Below, piece after piece: positions 45,489-55,744 of a stretch of DNA of 64,000 bases. The position numbers and the translations under genes were made by a program. The stretch spans positions 17,159,312-17,223,311 of the forward strand of contig NC_030854.1 in assembly GCF_000208745.1 (NCBI RefSeq), written 5' to 3'. The notes under the pieces were generated by a model that searched no databases, was not told where the DNA came from, and saw nothing but the letters and a program-made list of their open reading frames with translations. The DNA comes from Theobroma cacao (lineage: Eukaryota > Streptophyta > Magnoliopsida > Malvales > Malvaceae). Position 1 is the stretch's first letter, and each line of letters begins with the position of its first letter.

Positions 45489-45900
45489 GCATGTCTCACC
45501 GCAACTCTAGTATTAAGCCTACCGCAAGGCACAGGGGGTTATACGATATTTTGTGATGCCTCACTGGTTGGTTTAGGGTGTGTATTAATTCAACATGGGA
45601 AGGTGATCGCATATGCATCAAGACAACTTAAAAGGCATGAGCAAAATTACCCCGCACACGATTTGGAGATGGCAGCAATCGTGTTTGCTTTAAAGATTTA
45701 GAGACATTATTTGTATGGTGAGACTTGTGAGATATATACGGACCATAAAAGCCTAAAGTATATATTTCAGCAAAGGGATCTTAACTTGCGGCAATGTAGG
45801 TGGATGGAGTTGCTAAAGGATTATGATTGTACTATTCTTTACCATCTCGGTAAGGCAAATGTAGTGGCGAATGCTTTGAGTCGAAAATTGATGGGGAGCC
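45489..45900 (+). pseudogene. RNase H of element H
   Basis: [35 protein letters not shown], a stop at about 45700, [20 protein letters not shown] and VVANALSRK, where gypsy elements normally have VVADALSR, so one catalytic Asp is Asn. Confidence 0.92.
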
Positions 45901-47250
45901 TCGCACATATCTCTATAGTTAGTAGACCCTTGATTAGAGGGATGCATAGCTTGGGAGATATAGGTGTGCATTTGAAAGTTTCGGAGGCAAATACATTACT
46001 AGCACATTTTAGAGTAAGGCCTATCTTAATGGACCGAATTAAGGAAGCACAAAGTAAAGATGACTTTGTAACTAAGGCCTCAGAGGACCTTCAAGGAAGA
46101 AAAGGAAAAATGTTTACTAAAGGCGCAGATGGAATATTGAGGTATGGAGCTAGACTTTATGTGTCGAATAGTGATGGATTGAGGAGAGAAATATTGGAGG
46201 AAGCGCAGATGGCAGCCTATGTGGTACATCCGGGAGCTACCAAAATGTACCAAGATTTGAAATAGGTATACTAGTGGGAAGGACTTAAGAAAGATGTAGT
46301 TGAGTTTGTCTCCAAGTGCCTAGTCTATCAACAGGTTATGGCAAAACACCAGAGGCCCGCAGGACTACTACAGCCGTTACTAGTGCACGAGTGGAAATGG
46401 GAGAATATTGTAATGGATTTTGTAACGGGTTTACCTCGAACTAGTAGGGGTTACGACTCGATTTGTGTCATAATAGACCAGTTAACGAAATCAACTCATT
46501 TTCTTTCGGTTAAAACTACATACGGGGCTGCCCAGTATGCCCAACTTTATCTAGACGAGATAATACGGCTCCATGGCATTCATGTTTCTATAGTATTTGA
46601 CAGGGGGGCACAGTTCACTAGTAGGTTCTGGGAAAAGCTGCAAGAAGAATTGGGCACTAAGTTGGATTTTAGCATGGCTTTCCACCCTCAAACTGATGGA
46701 CAGTCTGAACAGATGATACAGATATTGGAAGATATGTTGAGGGTCTGTGTAGTAGACCTTAGAGGCAAGTGGGATCGATATCTACCCTTAGTGGAGTTTG
46801 CCTACTACAACAGTTTCCAGGCTAGCATCCAAATGGCACCATTTGAAGCATTATATGGACGGAGGTGCAGGTCACCTATTGAATGGCTAAAGGTAGGAGA
46901 AAGGAAACTCTTAGGGCTTAAGTTGGTGCAGGATGCCACCGAGGAAATATGCATGATTTCACAGACGATGTTATCGGCACAAAGTAGATAGAAATCATAT
47001 GCTAATAACAGACGAAGAGACTTGGAGTTTCAAGTGGGGGATCATGTATTTTTTAAGGTCTCACCAACAAAAGGGTTAATGAGGTTCGACAAGAAGGGAA
47101 AATTGAGCCCTCCGTATATAAGACCCTTTGAGATCTTAGAAAGGGTTGAAGTAGTGGCATATCGTTTGGCATTACCGTCAGACCTTTCGAATATTCACCT
47201 CTGTTTCATGTGTCAATGCTTAGAAAGTATAACCCGGATCCATCTCATGT
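45901..47250 (+). pseudogene. Integrase of element H
   Basis: The zinc-binding end is damaged: [11 protein letters not shown] (first His is Gln) and KCLVYQQV (second Cys is Tyr), with stops at about 46264 and 46273. The core reads VMDFVTGLPRTS, VFDRGAQFTSRFW and DGQSEQM, so the D,D,E triad is present. After a stop at 46989, FQVGDHVFFKVSPTKGLMRF and KKGKLSPPYI mark the C-terminal GPF/Y-type module. Confidence 0.93.
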
Positions 47251-47456
47251 AATACGGTATGAAACCATCCAGCTGAAAGATGATTTGACCTATGAGGAGC
47301 AACCAGTAGCTATCCTTGATCGGTAAGTCAAAAAGCTTCGTTCAAAAGATGTAACCTCAGTAAAAGTGTTATGGTAGAATCAAACTAGTGATGAGGTAAC
47401 ATGGGAAGCTGAGGAGGAGATGTGGACAAATTATCCCCACCTCCTTGATGCTTAGA
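47251..47456 (+). pseudogene. Chromodomain end of element H
   Basis: In the integrase frame, across stops: LTYEEQPVAILDR, VKKLRSKDVTSVKVLW and EVTWEAEEEMWTNYPHLLDA. This is the Tekay/Del C-terminal chromodomain segment. Two in-frame stops are visible (near 47323 and 47374). Confidence 0.88.
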
Positions 47457-47504
47457 TGTACGCTACCTTATAGTTCGATTTAAATTCGGGGACCAAATTT
47501 TTTT

Positions 47505-47517
47505 TAGTGGGGGAGAA
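47505..47517 (+). promoter_or_regulatory. Polypurine tract of element H
   Basis: agtgggggagaa lies directly before the 3' LTR at 47518. The same tract is found in element I (58406-58420, minus strand). Confidence 0.92.
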
Positions 47518-48689
47518 TGTGAAACCTCGACCTTCATAGACACCTAACGCAAGGTGGAACTTATGTTTAAAGGTTTAATTTGAGCTAATGATGCTAGTTT
47601 TACATTAATTATAATTATTTTATGTCGTTATAGGACTAGGATTTAAAAATAATTTCAATTGGTGAAGAAAGGTGCATAGTGGATTATAGCTCTGTTTGCA
47701 TATGTTTCGGTTTTTAAGCATATCTCCTACTACAGAAGTCCAAATAACATTATTTTTTGACCATTAGAAAGCTAAGAGGCAGGGCTACAACTTTGATGTT
47801 TACCACTTTGCCCAATTTTGATGGGAAAGTTGTCAAAATCCTTGTCAAAGTAAAATTACTACTCTAAAAGAACAGATTTGGACAGAACATTTAAGCACCG
47901 CGGCACTAGAAATTGAAAGCCGTGACCCTCACCGTTATTTCCACAAATAACAACTTTAGGGAATTGTTGAAGCTAGGACTTTTGAGGGCTACTTAAGGGA
48001 CCTCTTTTCAGAGGATTTTGGACCTTTTCCCAATGTCAAAAGAGTAAAAAGATTGCACAAGAAAAGAAGGAAGACAAGTGGCCTTGTTAAGGGCATTATT
48101 GTAATTGCATGAGAAATTAGATAAGCTTTAACTATAAAGATCTCATCTTTTCCAGCAGCTTCTACAATTCTCTAGCAACTTCTTTTTTTTCTTCCTTCTC
48201 CCATCTCATGTTTTTCTCTTCTTCCACGAAAGCTTCTCTCAAGCTTTCGTTACTCTCCTAAATTAACCTCAATTTTTGTGCTCTACAGACCATGTTGTAT
48301 GGTTTTTCATACTCTTTTACTCCCAAATTAACCTCAATCGGATGACTAGTGGAACCCGATTTAGAAAATAGTTTTGAAATGGTATTAATGCCAAGTTGAG
48401 TTGATTGTGATGTTATTGTGTATGATAGGTTCCAACGAAACCCTACACCTCCATTCGAAACATTAGTCGAAGTTAGAGCCCACTGAAACATCAATAAAGA
48501 CTGGTGAGTGAACTTGCATTTCAAAATATTTTGGGGACATGTTTACATGTTTCAATGAATTATTTGGGAATTTTATCAGTTTTTGCTTTAAAATTTCCTG
48601 GGAACAAGCCCTTGATAAAATGTTTGATGTTGTCAAATGTGAAATGTGTAAAAGGATGAATCCATATGTTTTTGTATGATGTTGATATA

Positions 48690-48775
48690 NNNNNNNNNNN
48701 NNNNNNNNNNNNNNNNNNNNNNNNNNNNNNNNNNNNNNNNNNNNNNNNNNNNNNNNNNNNNNNNNNNNNNNNNNN
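48690..48775. other. Assembly gap (86 N) in TA microsatellite
   Basis: The corresponding place in the 5' LTR (about 38757-38780) is a pure TA run, so the gap is probably a longer TA tract. Confidence 0.95.
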
Positions 48776-48890
48776 ATATATATATTTATACTATGTCATA
48801 AATGGTACCATTGTGTGACAAATGCAACCGTGCATGTGCGGGGTGAGTGTGCACTTGTCGGTAATGACGGTGGTGAGGGAGATGGATGGG

Positions 48891-49052
48891 ATGTCCGGCT
48901 ATGTGCACGATGTGTTGGGATGCACATGAGCTGGGTGAGATGGGATGTCCGGTTATGTGCACGATGTGGTGGGATGCACATGAGCTGGGTGAGATGGGAC
49001 ATCCGGCTATGTGCACGATGTGGTGGGATGCACATGAGTTGGGTGAGATGGG
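48891..49052. repeat. 54-bp minisatellite, 3' LTR of H (3 units)
   Basis: The same 54-bp unit and the same number of copies as in the 5' LTR, with a few substitutions. Confidence 0.92.
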
Positions 49053-49715
49053 ATGTTTGTTGGAAATTTCCTTTCTTTCAAATTTCATGCTAAATATGGT
49101 TCCTCCATCATTAAAGGATTTAATAACCAGAGGTTTAATAGAGGGAATTTAATAAAAACTTGAAATAAGTTGCATTGTTTTCAAATAAATGCATCATGAT
49201 TATCAACTTTCCTTATTGTTGCTTGGTTCCTTCTTATGTTCACTCATTGAGTTTGTACTCACTGTTTTCAACTTCATGTTTTCAAATCAAGAGGCAGTTG
49301 GAACCTAGTTGAGGTGTTCAAATAGTTTCATCTTCTTGGTAGGTATGTTGGCATTCAATAGCCGTCCCTTCACCTTGGTCACTCCGCTAGAAGCCCACGG
49401 TCATTTTTGTTTATAAATACATACATGTGATGTAAAATACTAAGATGCATGCCTTAGACCATATATGTATATTTGATTTGGTAAGCCACCATGAGTGGCA
49501 ATGGTTAATATTATTATGGGTTAATATAAATGCAGTTTTGATTGCTATAGTTTATTAGTAAAGTACTTGAAGGGTGGCATTGTGAGATGTAGCTTTTAGA
49601 ATAATTGATGGGATGACGAGCAAGATTACGTAAATAGGCTTCCTTGGGCTTAGTGGACTACGTCCGTCGAGTCCATGCACAAGTCATGGCTTGGAAATTA
49701 GGTCGTGATAATATC

Positions 49716-50501
49716 TCTACTACATATTAGTTTTCAACAAGGGGGACAAGCCCTTTCAAATGTTTTCAATCAAAATCTCCAAGAATGGATGCATAAGGCA
49801 CAATTGGTGCATGACTAAACAAATGCCTAGGTGGATGAATAGACAACTATCCGTGTTAAATTGACTGTGAAATGTTAGAAACCCCACCATGACGTATAGG
49901 CTAGTGAGGATGAATGGAGTCACCTTTACGAGAAGGTGAAAGTGGATGATAAAATGCCCACTTGTAGAAAATGTGAGAATGGATGAGTAAGTCTTTACCA
50001 TTTAAGGATGTATGTGTGGATGTATAAATGCCCACCATTAAGCCCATGAGATGCATGAAATGATGCAACATAATATACTTGACTTTTTTTGAAATGATAT
50101 GTGAACAACAATTGTCTTAGTATGAATTTTGTGAGCTTGTATAGCCAGATGTGGGGACAAGATACCACACACTAGTATAGCCAAATGTAGGGGCAAGATA
50201 CCATACACTTGTGTAGCCAGATGTAGGGACATGATACCACATGCTATTATTACCAGATGTGGGGGCAAGATAGCACACATCCATATAGCCTTGAGTTGGG
50301 GCAGATGTACCAATCTCTAATTATAGTAGATGATATGAATTATTTCTTTATTATGTGAAGAATTTGATATTGTAATATATATATAAATGAGTTTGATGAT
50401 GTTGTACTTGTATGGAATAATGATGTGATTGAATGTTTAAACTACATGTTCATCTGTTGAATGGATATTAGAGACCTAGTGAGTATGAAAGCTAGAGTGG
50501 T
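49716..50501 (+). mobile_element. Gypsy LTR G, right part
   Basis: Continuation of LTR G after element H. No coding region. It holds a 36-bp minisatellite (50140-50300) and is cut at 50501 by LTR K. Confidence 0.7.
50140..50300. repeat. 36-bp minisatellite in LTR G
   Basis: Exact 36-bp spacing at 50140, 50176, 50212, 50248 and partial at 50284, with core agccagatgtggggacaaga. Confidence 0.92.
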
Positions 50502-51015
50502 TGTCACATCCCATTTTGTGGAGGGATCATGATCGACACATGTGTCATAGACCAAAAGTTCAGTTCAATCTAGGCAAGCTAAACAGCCCAACAAATAGCA
50601 ACCTAAGCAGGATAGACAAGCCAAGTAGCCTAGCAAATAACAGCCTAAGCAGGCTAGGTAAACTAGACAATTGGCCCAGCCCACGTTGTAATCTTTGAAC
50701 TTTTGGATTTCATTATGTATATCTAGATTTAAATTACATTAGATGAAGATTATGATTTGTATTTAATTTGAATAATCTCTTCAAATTAATTCTCTTATCA
50801 TTATCCTTATCTTGTAACCTAACCAATCTATAAATACCTTCTTCCCCTAATTTGTAACACACCCCATAGAAATATAAAACATTATATGTCTCAAAAGCTT
50901 TTTCTCTTCTTCCTTTCTTTTACTTCTGCTACTTTATGGGTTTTAAAGCTTACTTAAGCTCTACTTTCAAAATTTAAAGCCCTACAAGGTTGGACTTAAG
51001 TTTCAGCATGTGACA
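50502..51015 (+). mobile_element. Short gypsy-type LTR K (5' LTR)
   Basis: 514 bp, TGTCACATCCC...CAGCATGTGACA. TATA box ctataaatacc at 50828-50838. A primer site follows, so this is a 5' LTR, but only about 43 bp of its interior remain before Copia A. Family assignment rests on LTR ends similar to F and on the Met-tRNA site. Confidence 0.8.
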
Positions 51016-51016
51016 A

Positions 51017-51030
51017 TTAGTATCAGAGCC
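51017..51030 (+). promoter_or_regulatory. Primer binding site, Met-tRNA type (K)
   Basis: ttagtatcagagcc, nearly identical to TGGTATCAGAGCC, 1 bp after LTR K. Confidence 0.88.
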
Positions 51031-51058
51031 AACGTTCAAGGAAAACAAACGACGTTGA

Positions 51059-52831
51059 TGTTGGTATATGCCCTTGAGCAAATTGGATTGGTCAAGGAAT
51101 ATAAATTATCATTTAATGCATACTTAATCACATAACTATATGTGATAGAGGTTTTTCTTCATGTTAGTACAATAATAAGGACTTATTAAGTACTAATTGG
51201 ATAAAGCCCATGGAACATAAAGGCCTCGCAAGAGAATTGTAAAGTTGTTACAATTATGAGATCACTATGCATCAAAGCCATGTTCCTAAAATTGGCCCTA
51301 GTCACTATTTAGTCATGGCAAGGCATTGACAATGCTCAAAGACTAGTACATGTTAAGCCTCCTCATTTGGGAAGTAGGTGATCAATCTCATAAATTGAAG
51401 TATACGGGATACTTAAGGATAACATGTAAGTGTTTGTTAAAGAACAAGTTCGCTGAACATGACCCGCTATGAGAACTCTATTTTGTATTTTACTCAAATA
51501 TCTATGAAGTATGTTCTCATGTGATAGTCGTGCAACTAGTCCTTTGACTTGAGACACTAGGTCATCTTGTATGGGGAATGACATACTTTGATTTCACCCA
51601 TACAGGTCTGGAGGTGACCAAATGCCTAAAAAGGATGTTTTTGGCTTTGCCTTTAAGCATGCGAAAGTGAATGAGTGGTCAAGATAAGATTCATCACCCC
51701 AAGTGATATGAAGGGATGTATCTCACTTGTTATTAATTCTTGATTAACTTGTATAAAGTCTTTGGCCAAAGCATGATGAATTTGAGGAAAGTTAGTTTCC
51801 TAAATTCATAAAGTTAGTCATGAATTATGAGAACCAATATGGAATGTTATAGCTAGACACTGAGCCATGTTTTATGACATATTCGGGATATTTGATGAAA
51901 GGACCGTATTACACTGAGACACTTATCACTGAAGGGCTTTGTCAAATTCTTTAATTGACTCTCTAACATTTAGGTGATCATGACGTTACTAGATGCCGGT
52001 GATGACATTGCTAAATGCCACTCATGATCTATAAATATCAATATATTATCAAATTGATATTTGATTAGGATATATATTTTTTACCAACATGTTAGAAGCC
52101 TAATGGGTCACACCCATTAAGTGACGTGATTAAGATTAAATAAGGATAATCAATTAAGTTGGACTTAATTGGAACATACCAAAATAAAGTAGGAAATTAA
52201 TTAAGTTCACAATGACTTAATTGAATTAAAATAAAACTATTGTATCTAAGGTTACAACTTAGATTGGCTATATAAATATCTTATGTTAGCAAACTAAAAC
52301 TCCAAGCGTCCAGCCACTTCTCAGTCGTGTCAAAAAATAAGAAAAGAAAAATAGTTTTCTTTGTTTGACAAAAATAAGATTTGACAAGAATTTTTGGTCT
52401 TCTTGTTTTAGAAACAAAACTTGCCAGCACAAGTAAAATCCTACCTTTCAGAAGGTCTTATTCGGTCACTGTGTGGATTACTGTTAGAGGCCAAACACTT
52501 GGATGGCTGAAGATTTGATAAATCCTAGAGGTGAAGAAGCAAAGATTTTGGTTGCAGGATTTTAGACCATTTTATTCTCTTTTCAGGGTTTCTTGCTTCA
52601 TCACAAGTGTTTTTCATTTAATTGGTTCTTGATTACAATATCTAGAGTAAGGTATGTAACTCTTAAACTTATGAATGCTCATAATTAATTTGAAAATTAC
52701 ATGAAAAACACAAGCATTAATTTTATAGGATTCAACTATTTCTTTGATTAAAGGCTAGTTTATTATTCCGCTACGTTATATTTTTAATCTCTTGTTATTT
52801 TCATGTTTAAGCATGAGGTTGAATCCCAACA
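51059..52831 (+). mobile_element. 5' LTR of Copia element A
   Basis: 1,773 bp, TGTTGG...CCCAACA. TATA box tatataaat at about 52270. It shares the ttggattggt..aagg start and other blocks with LTR A' (reverse, near 28640). Confidence 0.87.
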
Positions 52832-54550
52832 GCAGTATGAGAGCCTTTGTTTGATGTTTTCATGTAATATGCATGCTTGATTCTTGGTGATAATCAATAG
52901 GATTGAATTTTGTCTTGATTTGGTGTATATCAGTTTTAAAGGCTTTCTTTAAAATATGTTTTTCTATTTTAATTCAAATCTGGACAACATGTAATTAATT
53001 CATTAAAACATGTTTTAAAATGTTTAAAACCATGTTTAGTTGAAGAATTAATAATTGGATTAAAAGGCTTGCAAAGCCAAGTTAAAATCGAATAGTTTTG
53101 AGGTGTTTTGGAGACTAATGTGCCAATTATATTTTACTAACATTGAGTAAGTGTTATAAGCAGTTTTTAATTGTTAAAAATTAGTTTTATCAAATTAAAT
53201 TACTGTATGTTTTGAGCAAACTTGATTTAGTATGAAAAAGGTTCATAAAAATCATGTTTTCAAGTTCTAAAACAACAAAGATTCAATGCAAAAAATTTTA
53301 GGCAACTATGGTCAGTTTTGGTGGCTTAATTCTTCTTGAATTTTGTGTTTAATTGTTAAACACAATTGCTAGAAATTTCCAGCAGCTTTTCCATGAGTTT
53401 GACTCAAGATTTATGGAGTTTTAAGAGCACTTATATGCCATCTATTTTAATTTTGGGTGATTCATAAAAAATAGAAAATTGTTTCCTACTTTAAAAACAA
53501 TTCCTAAAATTAAGAATAGAATTTTTATTTTGAGTGATTCATAATGAATAGTAAATTGTTTCCTACTTTAAAAAAATTTCTAAAATTAAGGATAGTATTT
53601 TAATTTGGAAAATTCATAAGAAATAGTTTCCTACTTTAGAAGAAATTCCTAAATTTATGTGATAGCATTGAACTTTACTTAAAATTTTAGTTTGACTAGA
53701 AGTTTCCAAAATTTGTTAAGTCACAATTTAGGTAACTTGAACAACATTCAATTTAGGAAACTAATCCATGTTCTAAATGTAAGAAATTAAAATATTGTTT
53801 TAGATATATTTTAGGAAGTTTACCTAAAATAAAGAGGTTTCCAAAATTAAAAGGAGTTTAATTATCGAAAGAATTAAAATGGGAAGTCTTAAAAAGGAAA
53901 ATTTTATCTCAATGAATTTCTAATAAGAAATAAGAAGCAAAAGGTTTATTTTAAGTTTTTTGAAAATGGGAATTTCTTCGACGTTAAATTGAAATAAAAC
54001 AATACCAAATAATTTGAGTCTATCACTTTAAGTGAATTAATTGATGTTTTTCTCAAATAACACACAAGATCAAAAAGTGATATTGAGTTGGTATTTATTT
54101 CTATGCTTTTGATTGTGATTATAAAGCATGAGGATGATTATGGACTTTGACCTTAGAAGATTAGGTCATGGATGGTTAAATTTATTTCTCATGATATTTT
54201 ATTTTAAAATAGGATTTGCGTACCTTACCTTATCTCTATTTTCTCTGGGTTGTAAAATTCTTTTCTCACCTAACTCCCCTCGAATGTAACTCAAGGTTTC
54301 TTGATTATAGAATGTAATTAGTTACATCAAAGTGTAAAACTAGGGTAAGATAGAAAAATTTTTGTAACTTGAAGATGGAGATCCAAAGGCACCATGGAGA
54401 TTCAAGGAGATTACAAGCAAAGCTTGAAGACGATGTTTGTGTAAATTCCCTAGGAATTTTACCAACTAATTTCCTTAATGGCTTGAGAAAATTAAAATTA
54501 GTAAAGTTCATAATCATCCTAGTAGTTGGCATGAGATAGATTTATTTTTA

Positions 54551-54593
<43 letters not shown>

Positions 54594-55191
54594 ATATGTG
54601 AAATGCGATAAATTTTATGCATGTCAACAACGTCAAATCAATGAAACCTTAATTAATGAATTAATAAATAAAAATCCTTCATTAATATATTGAATCAAAA
54701 AGTTTCCTTCACTATATAACAAGATAACCGGGCTGCTCTTTTAATTGAAGGCTTGTTTAGTCACTCAAGGCCAAACTTTTACACGAGTACGTTTGAGTTA
54801 TTGATGGCTCTTACTCAACTAGTACCATGTTGTTTGGATGTGTCACACATGAATGGATAGTTAGAGAAATTGTATATGATACATTTAGACAACTAGTTGT
54901 CACCTAACTGATCTAGGAGTTGTATAAGATGCAATTGGTATGCTAAGTTATCTAGCTAATTAGTGTCACCATGGCTTGTTGAGTCACTCAAGGTAATGGT
55001 GGGATAAAAAGGGTCTTAGCTTATTAAGAAGTTTAAAAGTTAAATTTCTCAAAATAGTATAAAAGGGCTATTATTTTGATAAATATTGAGAATAATCATA
55101 TAAGTTTCTAAAACCTTGTTTTTATGATTATATAATTTACGTTAATGACTAATAATCATATATGTTGATTTACATAGGATATAAATCTATC
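52832..55191 (+). other. Leader of Copia A; decayed primer site; no gene
   Basis: gcagtatgagagcc (52832-52845) corresponds to the Met-tRNA site with several changes. The following 2.3 kb is AT-rich and non-coding. A donor-like gtaag|gtatgt near 52651, inside the LTR, and an acceptor-like gatttacatag ending at about 55177, just before the gag ATG, would fit a leader intron. Confidence 0.55.
54551..54590. repeat. TA microsatellite
   Basis: About 20 TA units in an otherwise AT-rich leader. Confidence 0.95.
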
Positions 55192-55609
55192 ATGGCAAAT
55201 AGTTTGTCACTTAGAAGCATACTTGATGCAAACAAGTTGACAGGCCCAAATTTCATTAACTGGTTTCACAATATCAAGATTGTCTTGAAACAAGAGAAAA
55301 AGGCTTATGTGTTAGATGGTCTTGTTCTCGAGGAACTTAGCGATGATGCCACAAATGAAGAAAATGAGGCCTATAGAGCTTATATGGATGATCTAGATCA
55401 AGCCACATGTGTGATGTTGGCTAGTATGGCTCTAAATCTTCAAAAGCAACATGAAGCTATGAATGTTCTAGATATTATCCTAAACCTTACAAAAATGTTC
55501 AATTAAGAAAGTTGCACAGAGAAATTCAACATTTCAATAGAATTGTTCCAATGTACGATGTCTGAGGCAACCCCAATAAGGGCTTATGTGCTTGAAATGA
55601 TAAGATATA
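55192..55609 (+). pseudogene. Copia gag N-terminus (element A)
   Basis: The start MANSLSLRSILDANKLTGPN and FINWFHNIKIVLKQEKKAYV are characteristic of plant Copia gag. I chose the ATG at 55192 rather than the upstream in-frame one at 55162 because family members start at this MA. A stop at 55504-55506 breaks it; recognisable gag (SEATPIRAYVLEMI) continues in another frame to 55609. Confidence 0.9.
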
Positions 55610-55744
55610 TGTCACAACCCAAAATTCTGAGCCATGACCGACTCATGGGCCCAATAGACGTAGTCCACTAAGCCCAAGCAAACTTGTAAATCTGACATGG
55701 TCATCATTCCATCATAAACTGCTAAGTCACATTCCATAACTTAG
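55610..55744 (-). mobile_element. Tekay LTR end fragment
   Basis: The first 135 bp (plus-strand view) of a C/E/I-type LTR, TGTCACAACCC..., interrupted at 55744 by element I. The rest of it should lie beyond the right edge of the window. Confidence 0.8.

Larger units (their letters stand above)
37326..49710 (+). mobile_element. Full-length Tekay-type gypsy element H
   Basis: 5' LTR 37326-39692, primer site, gag-pol, polypurine tract, 3' LTR 47518-49710. A perfect 5-bp duplication atatc flanks it (37321-37325 and 49711-49715). Solo LTR E interrupts gag. The polyprotein order protease, RT, RNase H, integrase, chromodomain is gypsy. Without E the element is about 9.7 kb. Numerous stops, frameshifts and lost catalytic residues make it inactive. 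Confidence 0.95.
47518..49710 (+). mobile_element. 3' LTR of element H
   Basis: TGTGAAACCT...GGTCGTGATA, 2,193 bp including the gap. Relative to the 5' LTR it lacks about 280 bp after 48323, replaced by about 15 bp copied from just upstream. This removes the splice-donor block. The last bases are gata instead of gaca. Confidence 0.93.
51059..55609 (+). mobile_element. Copia element A, 5' part (plus strand)
   Basis: LTR 51059-52831, decayed primer site, a long leader and the start of gag (55192). It ends abruptly at 55609 where an LTR fragment begins. No protease, integrase or RT is present in the window. Confidence 0.85.

Noticed and set aside
50140..50300. Regular 36-bp repeats resembling a CRISPR array
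   Set aside because: The units are contiguous direct repeats without unique spacers, in plant LTR DNA.
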